Shown piece by piece: positions 22,437 through 35,800 of a stretch of DNA of 64,000 nt. Made by a program: the position numbers and the translations under genes. Location: positions 7,733,716 through 7,797,715 of the forward strand of contig NC_087067.1 in assembly GCF_963678635.1 (NCBI RefSeq). Reading direction: 5' to 3'. Each line of letters starts with the position of its first letter. Position 1 is the stretch's first letter. This DNA is from Symsagittifera roscoffensis (taxonomy: Eukaryota > Xenacoelomorpha > Acoela > Convolutidae). The notes under the pieces were generated by a model. The model was not told the DNA's origin, ran no database searches, and was given only the letters and a program-made list of their open reading frames with translations.

Positions 22437-25400
22437 ATTTGCAAAAACTTCCTTAACAAAAATAACGAAGAGTTGCAAAAAAATTCATATGCATTTCGAA
22501 TATTACGAAGTTAAAGCAGCTCGCACTTTTTCAAGGCTCCTTTATATTTCTTAAATCCGCTAAAAAAACGTTGAAAAAATGTTTACGCGCTGCTATGATT
22601 TCGATCAATTTATATTATCATACCCAAAATTCATCGCTAGGAAAATTTTTATTGGTTCTAGATGGAATGGAATAAGATGTATTTCGATGATTGAATGTTG
22701 GCTAACAAGAAAACAGACGTCAAGCTATTTAGACACAGCGTATGAAAAAATCTATACAAAATTGTAATTTTACAAAACTAGAACTTGAGCATAGGTAAAA
22801 TAAGTAAGGCAATTTGTAAACTTGAGCCACCAATGAAAAACTCAATCAGAAAACAACGAATTTACTCAAACAATTGATACAGTGCTGATTTAATTAACCG
22901 AAACCAACAAAGAAAAATGAAAAAATCAAACGCGTTTTTCTCAAATTGGATAAAGATAAGACAGACAATGAATTATACAAAAGTTGCTTCGAATTTCACC
23001 AGAATTAGTTTGGTGCCATTTGTTTTCGAACTTTTAATCCAAAAAAGACATTTTGTGTTTTTTCTAGTTTATCAAAAATTAAGTTTAAACTATACAGTTA
23101 ATTGATGAGCAAGTTACATCAAGAGAAGCCCCTTACACAGCCTTTCATGTTCATTTAATTGTTGCTTTTGCTCCAAATTTTAAGCAAGTTTTTTCTCACG
23201 AAAACTTTAGGTCATTGTTACAGTAACCTACTGACACTTGAGGAAAGTTGTTTACCCAAAACTACTTGTTTCAGGGGTTTTGTTATAGTATTTGCAGTAT
23301 AAATTTTAACTCTAACAATAAGTAAATGCAAGTTATTTTTTTTTGAGTTTGAATGTATGATCAACACTTTTAGCGCCATTTTATGAAGCGAATGAAAACT
23401 GAACAATTAATTGGGAACAATTGATTTCTCTGCAAAAAATGCGCACTTTGTTACAGATTGCAGATTGTTTTCAAGTCAAGCAAGACAAAAAACATCAAAA
23501 CGGCATACTTTTTTTTAATTCAATCTCCTAATTGAAAGTCAAAAAATCAACAAGAAGATAAGCTCAGACAGATAACAACGGCTTATATCTAAAACAAGTC
23601 CATGCGAAGCTTACAAGACTGCTCTGCTCGTACATTAAGACAAAGCCCTGAATGTCCCAACTGCCCCTCAATTCATTAATCGATTAATTTGGGAAAATAA
23701 AATATTGAAAACTATCAATTATGGACAATATCTAAAATCAAGTGTGAAACTTCAAGTTACGAAATTAAAACAACCGATTAGTTAGCTCAATTCAATTTGA
23801 AACGATTTTGTTGTGCGGGATAATTCGTCTCGCATAAAAAGTTGACATACTATTCCGCTTTCTTTGAAAGTCGGAACAAACTGGTGGAGCAAATTAGTGG
23901 ATCCGATTTGGAATTTGTTCAAATAGATGTGTTGAGGGTCGGAGTAAGATCATCTTAATTTGTTTTTGAGTTGATCGAAATCCATATAAATTTATCATAG
24001 TTATTGTTCCGACTTTCGATACGAAAGTAACGGAATATTTGTGCTCGGGGTGGTTTTTTTTCTTCAGACAAATTTCGACTTTTTAATTAGCCATTTTTGA
24101 CGGAATTGTTTTATATCATTCGAAAACTATTGTTGTCCTGAACTTAAGTTTGAAAAGATATTTACCTGTGATTATTTTTCGTAAAGTTATGAGGGTTTAA
24201 AGATTGTCATTTTGACCACTTTGACCAATTTGGAACAATTAACGCGCGATTAAATTCGCGCTATTAACGCGTAAGCGGAGAATTAATCCGTCTTAGAAAT
24301 CGTTCCAAATTGGTTGAAAGAAGCTTATTTGCCATAACTGATTTGTTACAAGGAACGAAATCTGTTGTTTTGTATTTTGTATGGCGTGTGGGGGGTTGAT
24401 TTTCATAGAAACATTTTCAAATTTTAGAAAAAAAATTCGTTTTATTTTATTTCATTTAATTTTTTGATGTTGTTTATGTTATTACTGCTCCATAAACGTT
24501 AAAAGGCAGTCGGAACTTTCAGGGCTTGTTTTTGACACTGTAATTGAATTGAATCCACTTTTGTCAGTGCGAGTTGACAAAACTGTATCGAAAAGCATCA
24601 GTTATCGGCCGCTTCAAATTAAATAAAGAATCATAAAAGTTTAGCGACAAATGAAAGTCTAATGCTCACAGAACAACTTGCTCTAAAGTTATTGCTTAGT
24701 GCAGCTGGCAAAGGTTCACTATTATCCCGTGCTAAAAAATAGGGCGGAATTGTTATCACTAATAGTAAGATTTATCGTGTTTTTTTATTTTGGCCAAAAT
24801 ATTTTCTGATTATCCTTATTCTAATTCTTAGACCAATTGAAAGTTCATATCGTTTTTTTTTCTATTTAATTTTATTTTTAAGTTAGGTAAAAGATAAGAC
24901 TTAACCGTACAATCTCGCTCTTCTCATATCAATTTAGGGAAGAAAATACAGCTTGTTCTTTGACAAACTTTCAGTGACTCTATAAATTGATTCAATAAAC
25001 AATACAGCTTTCACAGAGGTTACGAACAACTGCAAAAATTGCAAACAGCAGTTGCAGTCCATCTTAAAAATTGGGTTGTTAAAGAGGAGAGATTGTCTAT
25101 CTAAAGGAGAGATTGTTCGGTTGATTCACTGAATATAATCAAAAGAAAAACCTTTACAGCCAACAAATTCACAGAAAAAAGTCCTTAGTTTCAAAATGTT
25201 TGTTAATTTTAATAGTCTAAGTTGAAAATGACAAAACTGAAAAAAGAATTACTCAGCTGCAAAAAAAACACACAACTGAGTGCGCTATTTTTAAAATAAT
25301 ATTTTTGCAGTTTGATCTGCAGATGATTTTCCATTACTAAATTAGATCATTTGATTTATACTAGTTGCTTCAGTGTTTTTATTTTATTTCTGTAGCAAAA

Positions 25401-28400
25401 CCATCTATGGCTTTAATATTAAATAAAACTGCTTTAAAATATATGAGTATAAATTGCGCAATGTTTGGAACAAAAACTCTTAAGTGGTTACTTTTTTGTG
25501 ATAATGCCTCTCGTCTACATAAAGTCGGGCAAAATTTTTTTCAAAATTACAGATCAGGATAGAAAGAAGCAAGGTTGAGCAAAAACACTACTGGTCAAAA
25601 ACTTCTATACCATTATTCTTATACTACAAACAATCAAAAGACTAGCATGAATTTTGCTTCTCTAGCTTTTCTTCCATGTTAGAGAATGGTATGAAACACA
25701 TATTTCTATGCAGTGAAGAAAATATAAAATTATAGCTTAGCTACAAAACTCAGAAAAGCATATAAAACGCAACTGAAATCTTGCAGAACCTTTGAATATT
25801 TGGATCTAAATGCACAAATTAGGATCAAAATTCTCGTCACTAGCCCCCAGTATCATTTGTAAGGGAATTTGAGGTTCAACCGATAGCATTTTTCAATTTT
25901 TATTTACGTGTTCTTAGTATATTGGCCTATGTTTTGGCTTTTCTGACCCAAATTGGGTATGTTTTGTTTGTGCTTGACCTATGTATCAATTTTCTCGGCC
26001 AAAACTGGACTTCAATATTCTTTTCGGCCGCGCGCATGCAATGGAAAAACTGCACCTGCTGGGCTTTCATAGTCGAAACATTAGTCGAGCATCTCGGCCC
26101 AGCAAACCGAATATCTTTAGCCACTAAATTTCACAAATATTGTTTTTCAATGATTTTACGACTAAAAACGACAATTCTAAAGCATTGGGAACAGCTGATT
26201 ATTTGCTGTCTTCGGTTACTCAGAGGCAATAATCAGGCTTTGCTGCAAATGTTCTACATCAATTTTAACCGTTTTGATTTGAGGACAAATTAAGCGTTTT
26301 AAATTCTGTTTTTTTTGCACCGAAATAGAAAAAAAAACCTCCGCAAATGCCCTAAAAGACCAATTGTAAAAACTTCTGAAATTACTTATAGAGGATAAAG
26401 ATTTTTTCATTCGAATTGAATAAATTTGAAGGTCAACTGTGATTGGCTAATTTTCTAAGATGATGGTATCAAGCCAAAAGTTTTTGTAATCTTATCCAGC
26501 TTATACGCAAACGAATGTATGGTGTAACTTTCTTTTCTATAAATTGTTTTGTTTATAACAAAATTTAACCTGACCACTACTTGTTTAACATGATGGTTTT
26601 GAATCAAAATTTAAGTAAAATTTTAGAAATAAACTTTTGTCAACCAGGTTTTATCGTCATTTAAAACAACTTACTGTAAAAACATTGTCAATTCAGAGAC
26701 TAGCAAAAACGTTTTTTTTCTTTTTTAAGCCGCAGATGTTCGTTGGGAAATTATAGATAGGTCGAACAAACTGTTAACACTGGAGTCAAAATATATTAGG
26801 AAAAAGAAGCCAGGCTTGAACACACGCGACGAATTTAGAAGCAAAAAGTTGAACTACAAAATAAATCTCCTGTAGTTTTAGTTTTTTTTCAAAACGTACA
26901 TGTCTAAATCAAAACAAAGACTCGGAAAACTCCAGACAAATTAATCAAAAACTTTCAAGTTTCAGAGGTTAAAAATTAGTTTTAGACATAATGATCAGTT
27001 TTAGAGGTCAAATTTGGTTGATTCAGTTTTAAACATGATGAATAAGGATCAAAAAATATGTAGAAAAAAGTTAAGTAATATTTGAAAATTGTTTTGTTCG
27101 TCGTCATTCAAGTTAATTTTTTTTTGTAAGGTTCCTGACAATGCGCAAAGTTGCAAAAACGTTTCAGCTTAACTTTTTTTCAAAAATCCATCGATGTTTT
27201 CAAAGTTATAGTGTTTTAATTTGATTTAAACAAATAAGGTTTTGCTTTTATTATGTTGGAACTCCAGTTTTCTCAAACACATACTGAGTTTCGAAAAAAA
27301 ATCGAAAAACGGGAAGGCTGCATACTCCCTTTTGTGCCAGCATACTCCCCTAGTCACTTTATCTTTTACCCCACTGTCTGTAGCTTTCAAAAAAATCTCA
27401 GAATTGAACGGAAAAAAACAATCTGGCTTGCGTAAGCGGCCACACACAAATTTGTGGTTGACATAAAATTATGACCCTCGAAATAGTCGAATTTTTGATT
27501 TTTTTTTAAATTTTTTTTCTCTCAAAAACAACCTCCCAAATCTTAAACTGTCAGAAGGGTATAGATAACGGTTAGTGCGAAAGATACCTGAATGAGCGGT
27601 CCCTCACAACTTTTTACACAAAATGTATTGATCTCGGAAAAGACATCATTTGATATTTTGCTCATTTGTTTTCTTCAAATTTTAGAGTTTTCACGAAAAC
27701 TACCCTGCCATATCCGAGGTTTTAGGTTCACTCAAAGATCGGGTTATGAGAAGCTCAAATTTCTCAGCAACTATGCCCAGCTTTTGTTGACACCAAAAGT
27801 GATGGCCCTCGGAAGTTCATTATTTTGACAGTTTTTTTTTTAATTTTTTTTTAATTTCAGAAAGCTTTTCTCCCAAATGTGTAAGATTGCGTTCGAATAA
27901 TTGATAAAAACAGCTTGCAAGAGTTTTTTCTGCAGAAACTGCGACTCCCAGTTGTTTTGTAAGAGAAATACTGGGTCTTTGAGGAAATTTTTTTTTCTCA
28001 AAAGTTTTCACTCCTCTCACATATTTAAGTAGAGAAATAACAACAAAAAAAGTTGAAATAGTGCATTCGAACGTTTTCTGACCGAAGTATTTTTTGGAAC
28101 TATATTAGATTATTAAAATTTATGCAAAATGATATACAGACGATTAAAAATCATGAAAGACAATTGATTGGTTCTGAACCAAAAACAAATCTACCCAGAT
28201 ATCAAAAATGAGCATTATTACGCAACGTTTTTTAATTTTTTTTTTTCAAAATTTCAGAGAGTCCACAAGTTTTTCAACAGACTTTTTATTTTTTCAAATA
28301 TTTTCTGAGTCAAAACTTTTTTTTGGACTAAAAAGTCAGTGTCAGGTCCCTGCTCCTGAACTCATCTCAGTATTCGCGGAAATTAAAACTGTCACTTGTA

Positions 28401-29215
28401 ATGCATGCCTATTTCAAAAATACTTTGAACCAACGTTCTTACTCAACTGCTACCAATAAATTTTCGTTTCTGCTGTGCATGTCAGGCCATTCTGGTCGAA
28501 TGTCACAAGTATTGTGTTTTTATGTTTTTAAACCCCATTCCCTTATCAAAAGGTACCGCCACTAATCCGTTACTGATGAGATATCTCCTAGTTTTGTAAT
28601 GTTTGATATCATCAAATTGCTTGAAGTCTGTCGTTCTATTGTTTTTTGATTGATTTTGCAGCCACTTCCGATTCACATGATTTTTCACCAGGCAATTCAT
28701 GTTTTTGGAGTTCCGACAAAAATATTTTTCTTCCCAAAAATGGACTTCTCTGATTTGTCTCGGTTTGAATGTTTAGTCCAATAGACAATACCTATTCCTC
28801 CAATCCCGGCAATTTTTTCTCATCTAGCAGCTTTATTTATTTTTTGTGTATCTTCCCTCAAGGCCTATCTTGTTTATCAACTAACTTCTCAAAATTCTAA
28901 GTGTCGGGAGCGTTATCCGTTGCTTGACGCAAAACATAGTTTATGAGCGATATCATTGAATTCTCATCGATTGTTCTCCTATTTATGTCCCTTATCTTGC
29001 TCTAGTCTTCCGCTATATCTGGAAGTTTGGCCTTGTGTTGGAATGAAAACTAATTTTTTTCAAAAATTCGAATTGACCCTGTCATGCTCAAGTGTCTCGC
29101 GACAACTGAAAAAACGGAATAAATTGGATTTAATATTCGAGATATATTTGCAGGAAAATCGTTAGAAATCACACAAATAAAATTGCTATTCGCAATTTTT
29201 ACCAGAATCTTCAGT
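22437..29215. other. Long AT-rich intergenic region
   Basis: Apart from the dispersed repeat near 24.0-24.3 kb I find no supported gene. A somewhat GC-richer patch at 25922-26293 is open on both strands but has no recognisable domain. The first part probably holds the 3' untranslated region of the GPCR gene. Confidence 0.5.
23998..24330 (+). repeat. Dispersed repeat, copy 2
   Basis: Second copy of the family at 18735-19055. Just upstream, CTTTGAAAGTCGGAACAA (about 23868) is an inverted match to TTGTTCCGACTTTC (about 24006), suggesting the family forms hairpins. Confidence 0.6.
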
Positions 29216-29914
29216 ACAAGTAGAGTTGACTTGTTCCTGGTAGAGGATCGAGCGTTCAAGAAAAAAAAGTGCGATCGACTGGATGAGAGTGAAATATGAC
29301 TGGGAAGGTACACAGCCGAAGCTGCCCAATGGTCCAGGGATAAAAACTTCTTGAGCTAAAGTTAGTTACTTCTAACTTCTTCTAGAGTTGCTTTAAAACT
29401 ATTATTTAACTAATTCTAGACCCGCGTCACAATGTGAGAACTGAATTTAATTTTTTGTGTGCATTTTATGAGACTATGTTGAGATAAGGCGAGTTTTAGG
29501 TTGATCCATCTGAAATGGATCAAAGTTCAACTGTTCAATAAAAACTAACGGTATACTTAAGCTTCCAACCCTGTTTTTAATGGCGTTTTTTTATTAGACA
29601 GTAAATGTTTGATCCATTTCAGATGGATCAACCTAAAACTCGCCTTACCTCAACATAATCACACAAAATGCACTCAAAAAAATAATTTCAGTACTCACAT
29701 AGTGACGCAACTCTAGAACTAAGTAGATAATATCAGTAAAGCGATTCTAGAAGTTTTTCGTAATAAATAGTATTAAATCAAGGAGTTTAGTCTTCTGAAC
29801 CATTGGGCAGCTTCACGCGTCTACCTGCCCAATCAAGATTGTATCTCGCCCAATGATGATGCTCTCGTAGGACTTCGCGTTGCTCTCTATCAGGAGCAAG
29901 ACAACTCTACTTGT
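29216..29914. mobile_element. Hairpin (foldback) MITE-like element
   Basis: Large inverted repeat. Outer arms ACAAGTAGAGTTGACTTG (29216) and its inverse ending 29914; middle arms GAAGCTGCCCAATGG (29318) and CCATTGGGCAGCTTC (ending 29814); inner arms GGCGAGTTTTAGGTTGATCC and its inverse around 29489-29646. Together they would fold as one long hairpin. No coding frame. It sits about 90 bp outside the end of retroelement B. Confidence 0.75.
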
Positions 29915-30002
29915 GTTGTTGATTGCAGTGAAATTGCGAACAGTAAAAAATTCTACGCCAATTTTCGTCAATTTTCACGCATTTCTGATATTTTTCTTCT
30001 CT

Positions 30003-31562
30003 TGTAACATTCGCCCAAATACTACACAGCGAAGGAGCGTAGAAAAAGTACCTATTATCGACTGGCAGGCGTCAGTTACCTTAATCCTACTCGTTTTTCA
30101 CCGTCTCGACCTTGCCAGTTGATTTTCTGGTCTGTTTAGGGCTAAGTAAAAAGTTACTATTTTTAGGCCATCAGTCAAACGACTTTTAATCAGCTTTCGT
30201 TTACATGCGAACACAACCACAGAGCTGAGTCTCGGATCCTCAGACTACGTGATTGCCATTAAAAACACGGCTCGAACAACCTATTTTAACATGTTTTTGT
30301 GTGACAGTTCTATTTTAAATCCATTGGAGATGGATTGACCCTTTCCTCTTTCTAGCTACTCATATTCTAAAATATCAAATTATACCGGTGTTAATTCAGA
30401 GTTCTACGACATCCAAGTAGCTTTACATAAAACAGTCTCTGGGGGACCAAGCCTCCGCTCCCGTAATCTTCCTGAGATAACGTTCTTATCTCTTCCAATT
30501 TGTGGCACGGGAGGGTTCCGTGGAATATTTCTTCCCCACCTAAGCTTCCTTCTCCACCAATTTCCACTGCTAAGAGTCTTATCGTGTGTTATTGCCACGA
30601 TAAGAGGCTTCGTATTGCTCGTCTCTTGTGCGACCTTTTTTCACAATATTTGTCATTGTTCTGTTTTTTCGTCGTTTTTCGTCAAAATGGCCGTCTTTTT
30701 TGTATTTCTGAGAAATATCCACTCTTCAATCGAAATTTTAAAAATAAGAATTCTAGAAGATTCCTCCCTCCCTCGCAATGCTTTTTCAATAATAAGGCCT
30801 TTATTCGTTTTTCTTCGTGTCTCCGGAAGGTTGCGCTGTGCCATCTGGCAGAATGGCACACACTCCCCGGACAAGTCCCCATCAATGTCCCTATTGATCG
30901 CATAACACCGGGTTATCGTCAAGTAGTGTTCCAGTTCTCTGTTATCAATCTTACAAATCGCATAAGAAAATGAAATTTATCTACTCCACCTCAACTCACT
31001 ACGTGTTCACAAATGGCATCGTACTACATCTCACTGCCTTTCAACATTTTCACAAAATTTCCACCATGAGGAGTGTCCTAGATAAAATTTCTTTTCTGAC
31101 TACTTACGTCGTCTTGCCATAAAACTTCTTTTCGCTCTTTGTGATTAAAAAGTGGGACGTGGCACGGCCACGCACCCGTTAAAATTAACTTAACATCACT
31201 CACCAAGTATAATCAGTTATTTATGCGGTCCTTCCAATATTAAAACAAAGAAACCCTGTGGCTAGGAAATTTATTGAGTTACTCACCCTCTCGAGCGAGT
31301 TTACCCAAACTTACCATGTTGCCACACAGTGAAATTGTGTCTTACACAGGTTAAAAACTTCAGTCGTGTTTAAATAGGTAAATATACTCACCTATTTCTA
31401 TATAAATACATAAGTAGTATAACTAAAATTCTCTTTCAACAATTTTAACAATTGTAACAATTTTCAAAGTTTGGTTTGACCAAACTAAATCAAAACAAAA
31501 AATTTAACAATTTCAATAATAAAAACTTGGTTAATTGGTTCAAGTTTTAACACACAAAGACA
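30003..31562 (-). repeat. Element B LTR (3' LTR of copy 1)
   Basis: About 1560 bp; on the minus strand it runs TGTCTTTGTG...GAATGTTACA. It aligns along its length with 51320-52767, and the difference in length is largely one block near 30294-30412 missing from the other LTR. A CTATATAAATAC block near 31400 may be part of the promoter. Short open frames inside (for example 30500-30973) are not shared intact and are not genes. Confidence 0.75.
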
Positions 31563-31600
31563 ATCGAGTTTTTTCTCCTTTTCTTCTCTTTTTTGCTCAC
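31563..31600 (-). promoter_or_regulatory. Element B polypurine tract, copy 1
   Basis: On the minus strand this is an almost pure purine run (AAAAGAGAAGAAAAGGAGAA) immediately before the LTR start, the expected place for plus-strand DNA priming. The same tract is kept at 52768-52800 in copy 2. Confidence 0.65.
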
Positions 31601-31630
31601 GTCTTCACTTGCGCTCTTCGTTCATAATCT

Positions 31631-32062
31631 TCATTCCATCGCTTCTCCATCCTGGTCTTCAGCTTCGCTGTCTTCTAGGACTTTCTCCAGCATCTCCGTG
31701 GAGTTGCGGGCCGTGCCCCAACTCTCCTGTTCCAACAGCCTCGGTTTGCAACAAGGTAGCAAGTCCACATTCACCTTTTGCTCCCGGTTCCTGCAAAAGC
31801 TGTTGTGAAGACATAGGCTCACTTTTCGTTCTAGGTCAGCTCTTAAGACCTCTTTCTTTTCAACTTCAGTTACACAAGGCGCTCCAGCTACTCGCTTCAC
31901 CGCCGTGGTGACCGCGTTTCTGTGCGTCAGGAATGCTCTCTTATAGGCTCCCGGTCCTATATCTAGCTGGAAAGATTGATAGGCTTCCGTGTTCCTCGAC
32001 ATGTGACGCTTCGCGCGTTCATACATCCATGATGTCATCACTGCACGGAACCAAGGCATCAA
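31631..32062 (-). pseudogene. ORF3 C-terminal fragment, copy 1
   Basis: 143 residues closing ORF3. Basic helical first half (YERAKRHMSR), Cys-containing middle (LPCCKP), very acidic last residues (EDQDGEAME). The stop is shared with copy 2. A single nonsense codon at 32075-32077 separates it from the preceding fragment, where copy 2 reads Trp. No family recognised. Confidence 0.7.
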
Positions 32063-32074
32063 TCTTTGCCTTGA

Positions 32075-32395
32075 CTATATTCTTTCAATGGCTTTGGGTA
32101 TTCTCAGTACCTTGCAGGTGGTTCTGAAAAGATCCAATTCACGACTCATCTTCACGTTGCTCAGCTGTTCAGGAGTCGGCACGGCCGTCTCCTGTTCACT
32201 TGTGTCCGCGTTAGCCTCCAACCATCTCACTGCCAGCATGGCACTAACCACCACGATTGACACCTGTTGATTCTGATCGGGCAACCCCGTAGAGTACAAC
32301 TCCTCCACGTCCCATACTAGCATCAGATTCCCGCGTTTGGGGTACCACAACGTCTGCGCCAAGCAGTGGCAAGGATACTCCCCAGGGGTTATCAC
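32075..32395 (-). pseudogene. ORF3 fragment, copy 1
   Basis: 106 residues with GEYPCHCLAQTLWYPKRG and a conserved NVKMSRELDLFR segment. Present in copy 2 within frames 53393-54172 and 53045-53353. A frameshift near 32395 separates it from the fragment upstream. Unknown function. Confidence 0.65.
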
Positions 32396-32838
32396 TATGT
32401 TCCTTCGTTCCGATACCCTGAAGTTCCGTGCAACGGTTCCACCTCCATCAGAATTCTGTGTAAATCGTCTTTCTCTTCTATGGTAGGGAATTCAGTGGGT
32501 AACGCTCCACTCGCTTTCTGTTTCTGGAACTCACTCACATTGCCTTCGTTTAATCTCAGAAACTCTTCACCCACTACGTCTTGCAACTCGCCTTCAGACC
32601 TCTTCGGGACTGCCCGAAAGATCTTCGCCAATAAATCATGTGACCTCTCCGACATTCTGGCCAATCTCACGCACTTTGGCACAGAGAAAAGTTGATCAAT
32701 CAACACCTGCTGCGTCCTCGCATCCATCACCACCATGTGTGTAGGATACCTACTTTTGCAATATGATGCGGAGCTTGAACCCACCAGATATTTTGAACCA
32801 GTAGGTTTATGATAGGCTTCACTATCCTTCAGATTCAT
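32395..32838 (-). pseudogene. ORF3 fragment, copy 1
   Basis: 147 residues (MNLKDSEAYHKPTGSKYLVG...). In copy 2 the same sequence is continuous with its upstream neighbour; in copy 1 one TAA at 32839-32841 replaces a Glu codon. Contains an amphipathic charged segment (SERSHDLLAKIFRAVPKR). Unknown function. Confidence 0.7.
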
Positions 32839-35800
32839 TTAATTTTCCAGAAATTCTCGCCAGCCTCCGATCTTCTGCTCTGTCTGCAATGCTCCAGGGA
32901 ATACTTCCACGCTGTGGGACGTCACTAGCTCATGGGCACGTTCCAGGCGCTCAAGCGATTCTATCGAACTCGTCATGCTACAAAATCCGAAGGCTGTGGT
33001 CAAGTTTACATCCGTCACCCCATGACAGTCCGCGACCAACTCCATGCCACTCTTATCCGACATGCTCAATCTTCCGTACAATCGTGCCAGTTGTCGATGC
33101 TGCTCGCTCAGCGTAATCAGGCAGTGTCCCAAGTTGCAAACATGTCCTTCCATGCCACTATGTTGAGCCAAACATGTGCCTTGCTTCAACCAATTGCTCG
33201 ATGGGCTTTCCTCGGATAGCTCCGTGGATGGGTTGCTCTTCCGCTTCGTCAACCTCATGGCCAGCAGATGGTGTATCATGGCCAGATCATGTAGACTCGC
33301 GTCATCATCCAGGTCTAACGCGATATCCGCCGTCATGTCCCAGATTAAACCGGCGTTAGGATGAGGACACCAAGAAGGCTTCATGAGTTCCCACATCGTT
33401 ACTAGACTGGTTTTCAAGGGACCGTCCCAAGAACCACAATCAAAACTCACTTGCCCCATTAGCTCGGGAACCGAGGGTTTGACCACTGGTTCTTCCAAGA
33501 TAATTCCCAGCTTGGGTTGTTCCACCATCAGCATTCCAGTTTCTTTAATCCGTTCAACCCAGAAATTGAGTACTATGACTTGCTCATAGTCAAAGTACGC
33601 TTCCCTGGTTTCTTCATTCACGAAGGGATTATACGCCATCCCCGGTATGCCCGACACATATTGGAACGACTTCAATTTCCTTAGTGTTGCAAAGTCTTTT
33701 TGTCCCTTGACTGCTTCAATCAACTCCCGGCTCACTTTCAATTCTTTGTTGGAATATCTTCTAATTCTCACTTCTTCCAATTTGCGATAGCTCTCCATGT
33801 CATTCGACTCCTTATTTGGCACGGTCAATGGCATGTCCTGATATAGTTCCAGTAGTGCCCTAAGGAAGTTCCTTTCGCAATCAACTCCCTTTTGCCGAAT
33901 GATCTTTATACATTCTCCCAAAACAGGAGTGGGGATACGATCCACCACGAACCTGACAAAGCAAAGGGCATCCTTACGCTTAGCCCACGCTATCGCAGAA
34001 TCGTCTTTTGAAATCAACGCTCGCAGAGCTTCCATCAACTCCAGCTCCTGTTCCCGTGATTTCGAATCATTACTGGCTTCATATTCCGCCTTCTTGATGC
34101 CCATCAAGCACCAAGCCAACCGTACTTGCAGATCGGTTCTCATGCAAGGATGAGCCAGGTACGCTGCCACCGTCGCAGGTGCATGCATCGTCTCGTCGAA
34201 GTATCTCTGGAGGGCCGCCCTCCAGGAAATTTCTAGTAGTTTTTCCAATCCGATTTCGTTCGCTTCAGAGGACATTACCGTGCCGTATTCTTTCCGATTT
34301 AAGTTTGAATTCTCCGTAAGCTCCTTCAGATATTCCTGCATGGCTCGCTTCTCGCTCCAAGCCATCAAGTGCCCTCTCGCTGAGTTTCTCGTTTTCAACA
34401 TCTCCACATAACCCCCTGCTGGATCTCCCATGTGGACCGATTCCGGCACAGTGACTCGACTGTACTCGACCACGTCGAGTTGTCCTTCCAGTTTCAACTT
34501 GGCCATGTTGGTCCGCGAGGGCCTGTTATCTTCAAGTCCTCCAGATCCACATTGACTGATGATATCCATCTCTAATTTAGTGTCTGCCAGGGTTCGTGCT
34601 GTTTTCCTTGATCTCACGGCTGTCGTGGTCAGACCTGCCAAGAGCATAGGGGGTATCAGATTCTCTTTTTCTCCCCCGGTCAGCGTCGCACCATCTCCTT
34701 GCCCGCTCTCGCTTGAACAACCTGCGCTCGTCAGAGAGGCCACCACTGCGCTGGCTTTCGACTTCGCCACTCTCGGGTTCGCGGCTCGACTTCCTGTCTT
34801 CCCTTTTAGTCGCTTCAGTCCCTTTCTGGCTCGTCTAACAGGTAATTTCTTTGTGACCTGCTGATCATCGGCACTGTCTTCTGTAACTGACTCGGTCAGA
34901 ACATCCGACTCCATGGAGTTCACTATTTTCTGCAGGACCTCACGCATGATGGGTTGGTTCAATCCCACCTTCATTATGGACTGCGTCCCATATCGTCGTA
35001 TCACGTCCCATGACCTTTCCATAAAATTCACTCGGCTCCAGGTTGCCCCTGTCTTGCCTTCTAATTCATTTTGATATATCTCCCATTCTTCTTCCGGTAG
35101 CGTACTCAGGAAGGATACCCTCATTGATTCTTCGATTTTTCTCCTCCTCGGTGACTCATGGAGCAATCTTTGCGGATCCCTGCTTCTGCATTCTCTCGCC
35201 TGGCGTATTGGGTCCATCGGGGATAAGTCGGCCGACGCCTCCTTTGTAGGGGACATGAAAGACGATGGCGTCAATAGCAATAGACTCCGATCGACTTCCC
35301 CATCGTCGTCTTCACTGAACCGGTATTCTAGCAAGTCTCTCTCCAACGCTCCTAGATCCGTCTCACCCGGTTTTCCTGTCTTTCCCTCGATGTCGTTATC
35401 GTTATCGTCCTGATCCATCAATTCATCATCACCTGCATCAGGTTTCGGCTTGGGTCCTGAAGGGCCTTGTCGTGTGTCTATGCCCGAGTCCGGCCGAGCC
35501 GGTACGGTCATGTCTCCTGCGTGATAAAACAATTCATCGTTCACCAGGAATTCTACGGACTCCTCGCCATGTGGTGCCAGGTCCTCTATCGTTATGTATG
35601 AGCCTCCTCTGCTCTCCCTTGCCACTTCCAGCATCACTACTTTCGCTTCTCCTGGCCACTTCAGTCTTGATAAATCATCCGTGGGAGTATACACTTCGTT
35701 CCACATTTCAGGCGAGACCTCTGGTCTCCTGGAAGGTAGTGCCTTGATCTTTTTCCTACTCCAAGCATCAGGAAATGAGAAGTCAAACGTGTGCGCGGCT

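Noticed and set aside
25922-26293. 123-codon plus-strand frame in a GC-richer patch, also open on the minus strand
   Set aside because: No domain, no clear splice sites, and low-complexity character on both strands.
27226-27466. Overlapping 73-74-codon frames on both strands
   Set aside because: Antiparallel open frames in AT-rich DNA without coding features.
30500-30973. 157-codon plus-strand frame in the left LTR
   Set aside because: Lies inside the LTR, on the strand opposite to the element, and is not kept in the second LTR.
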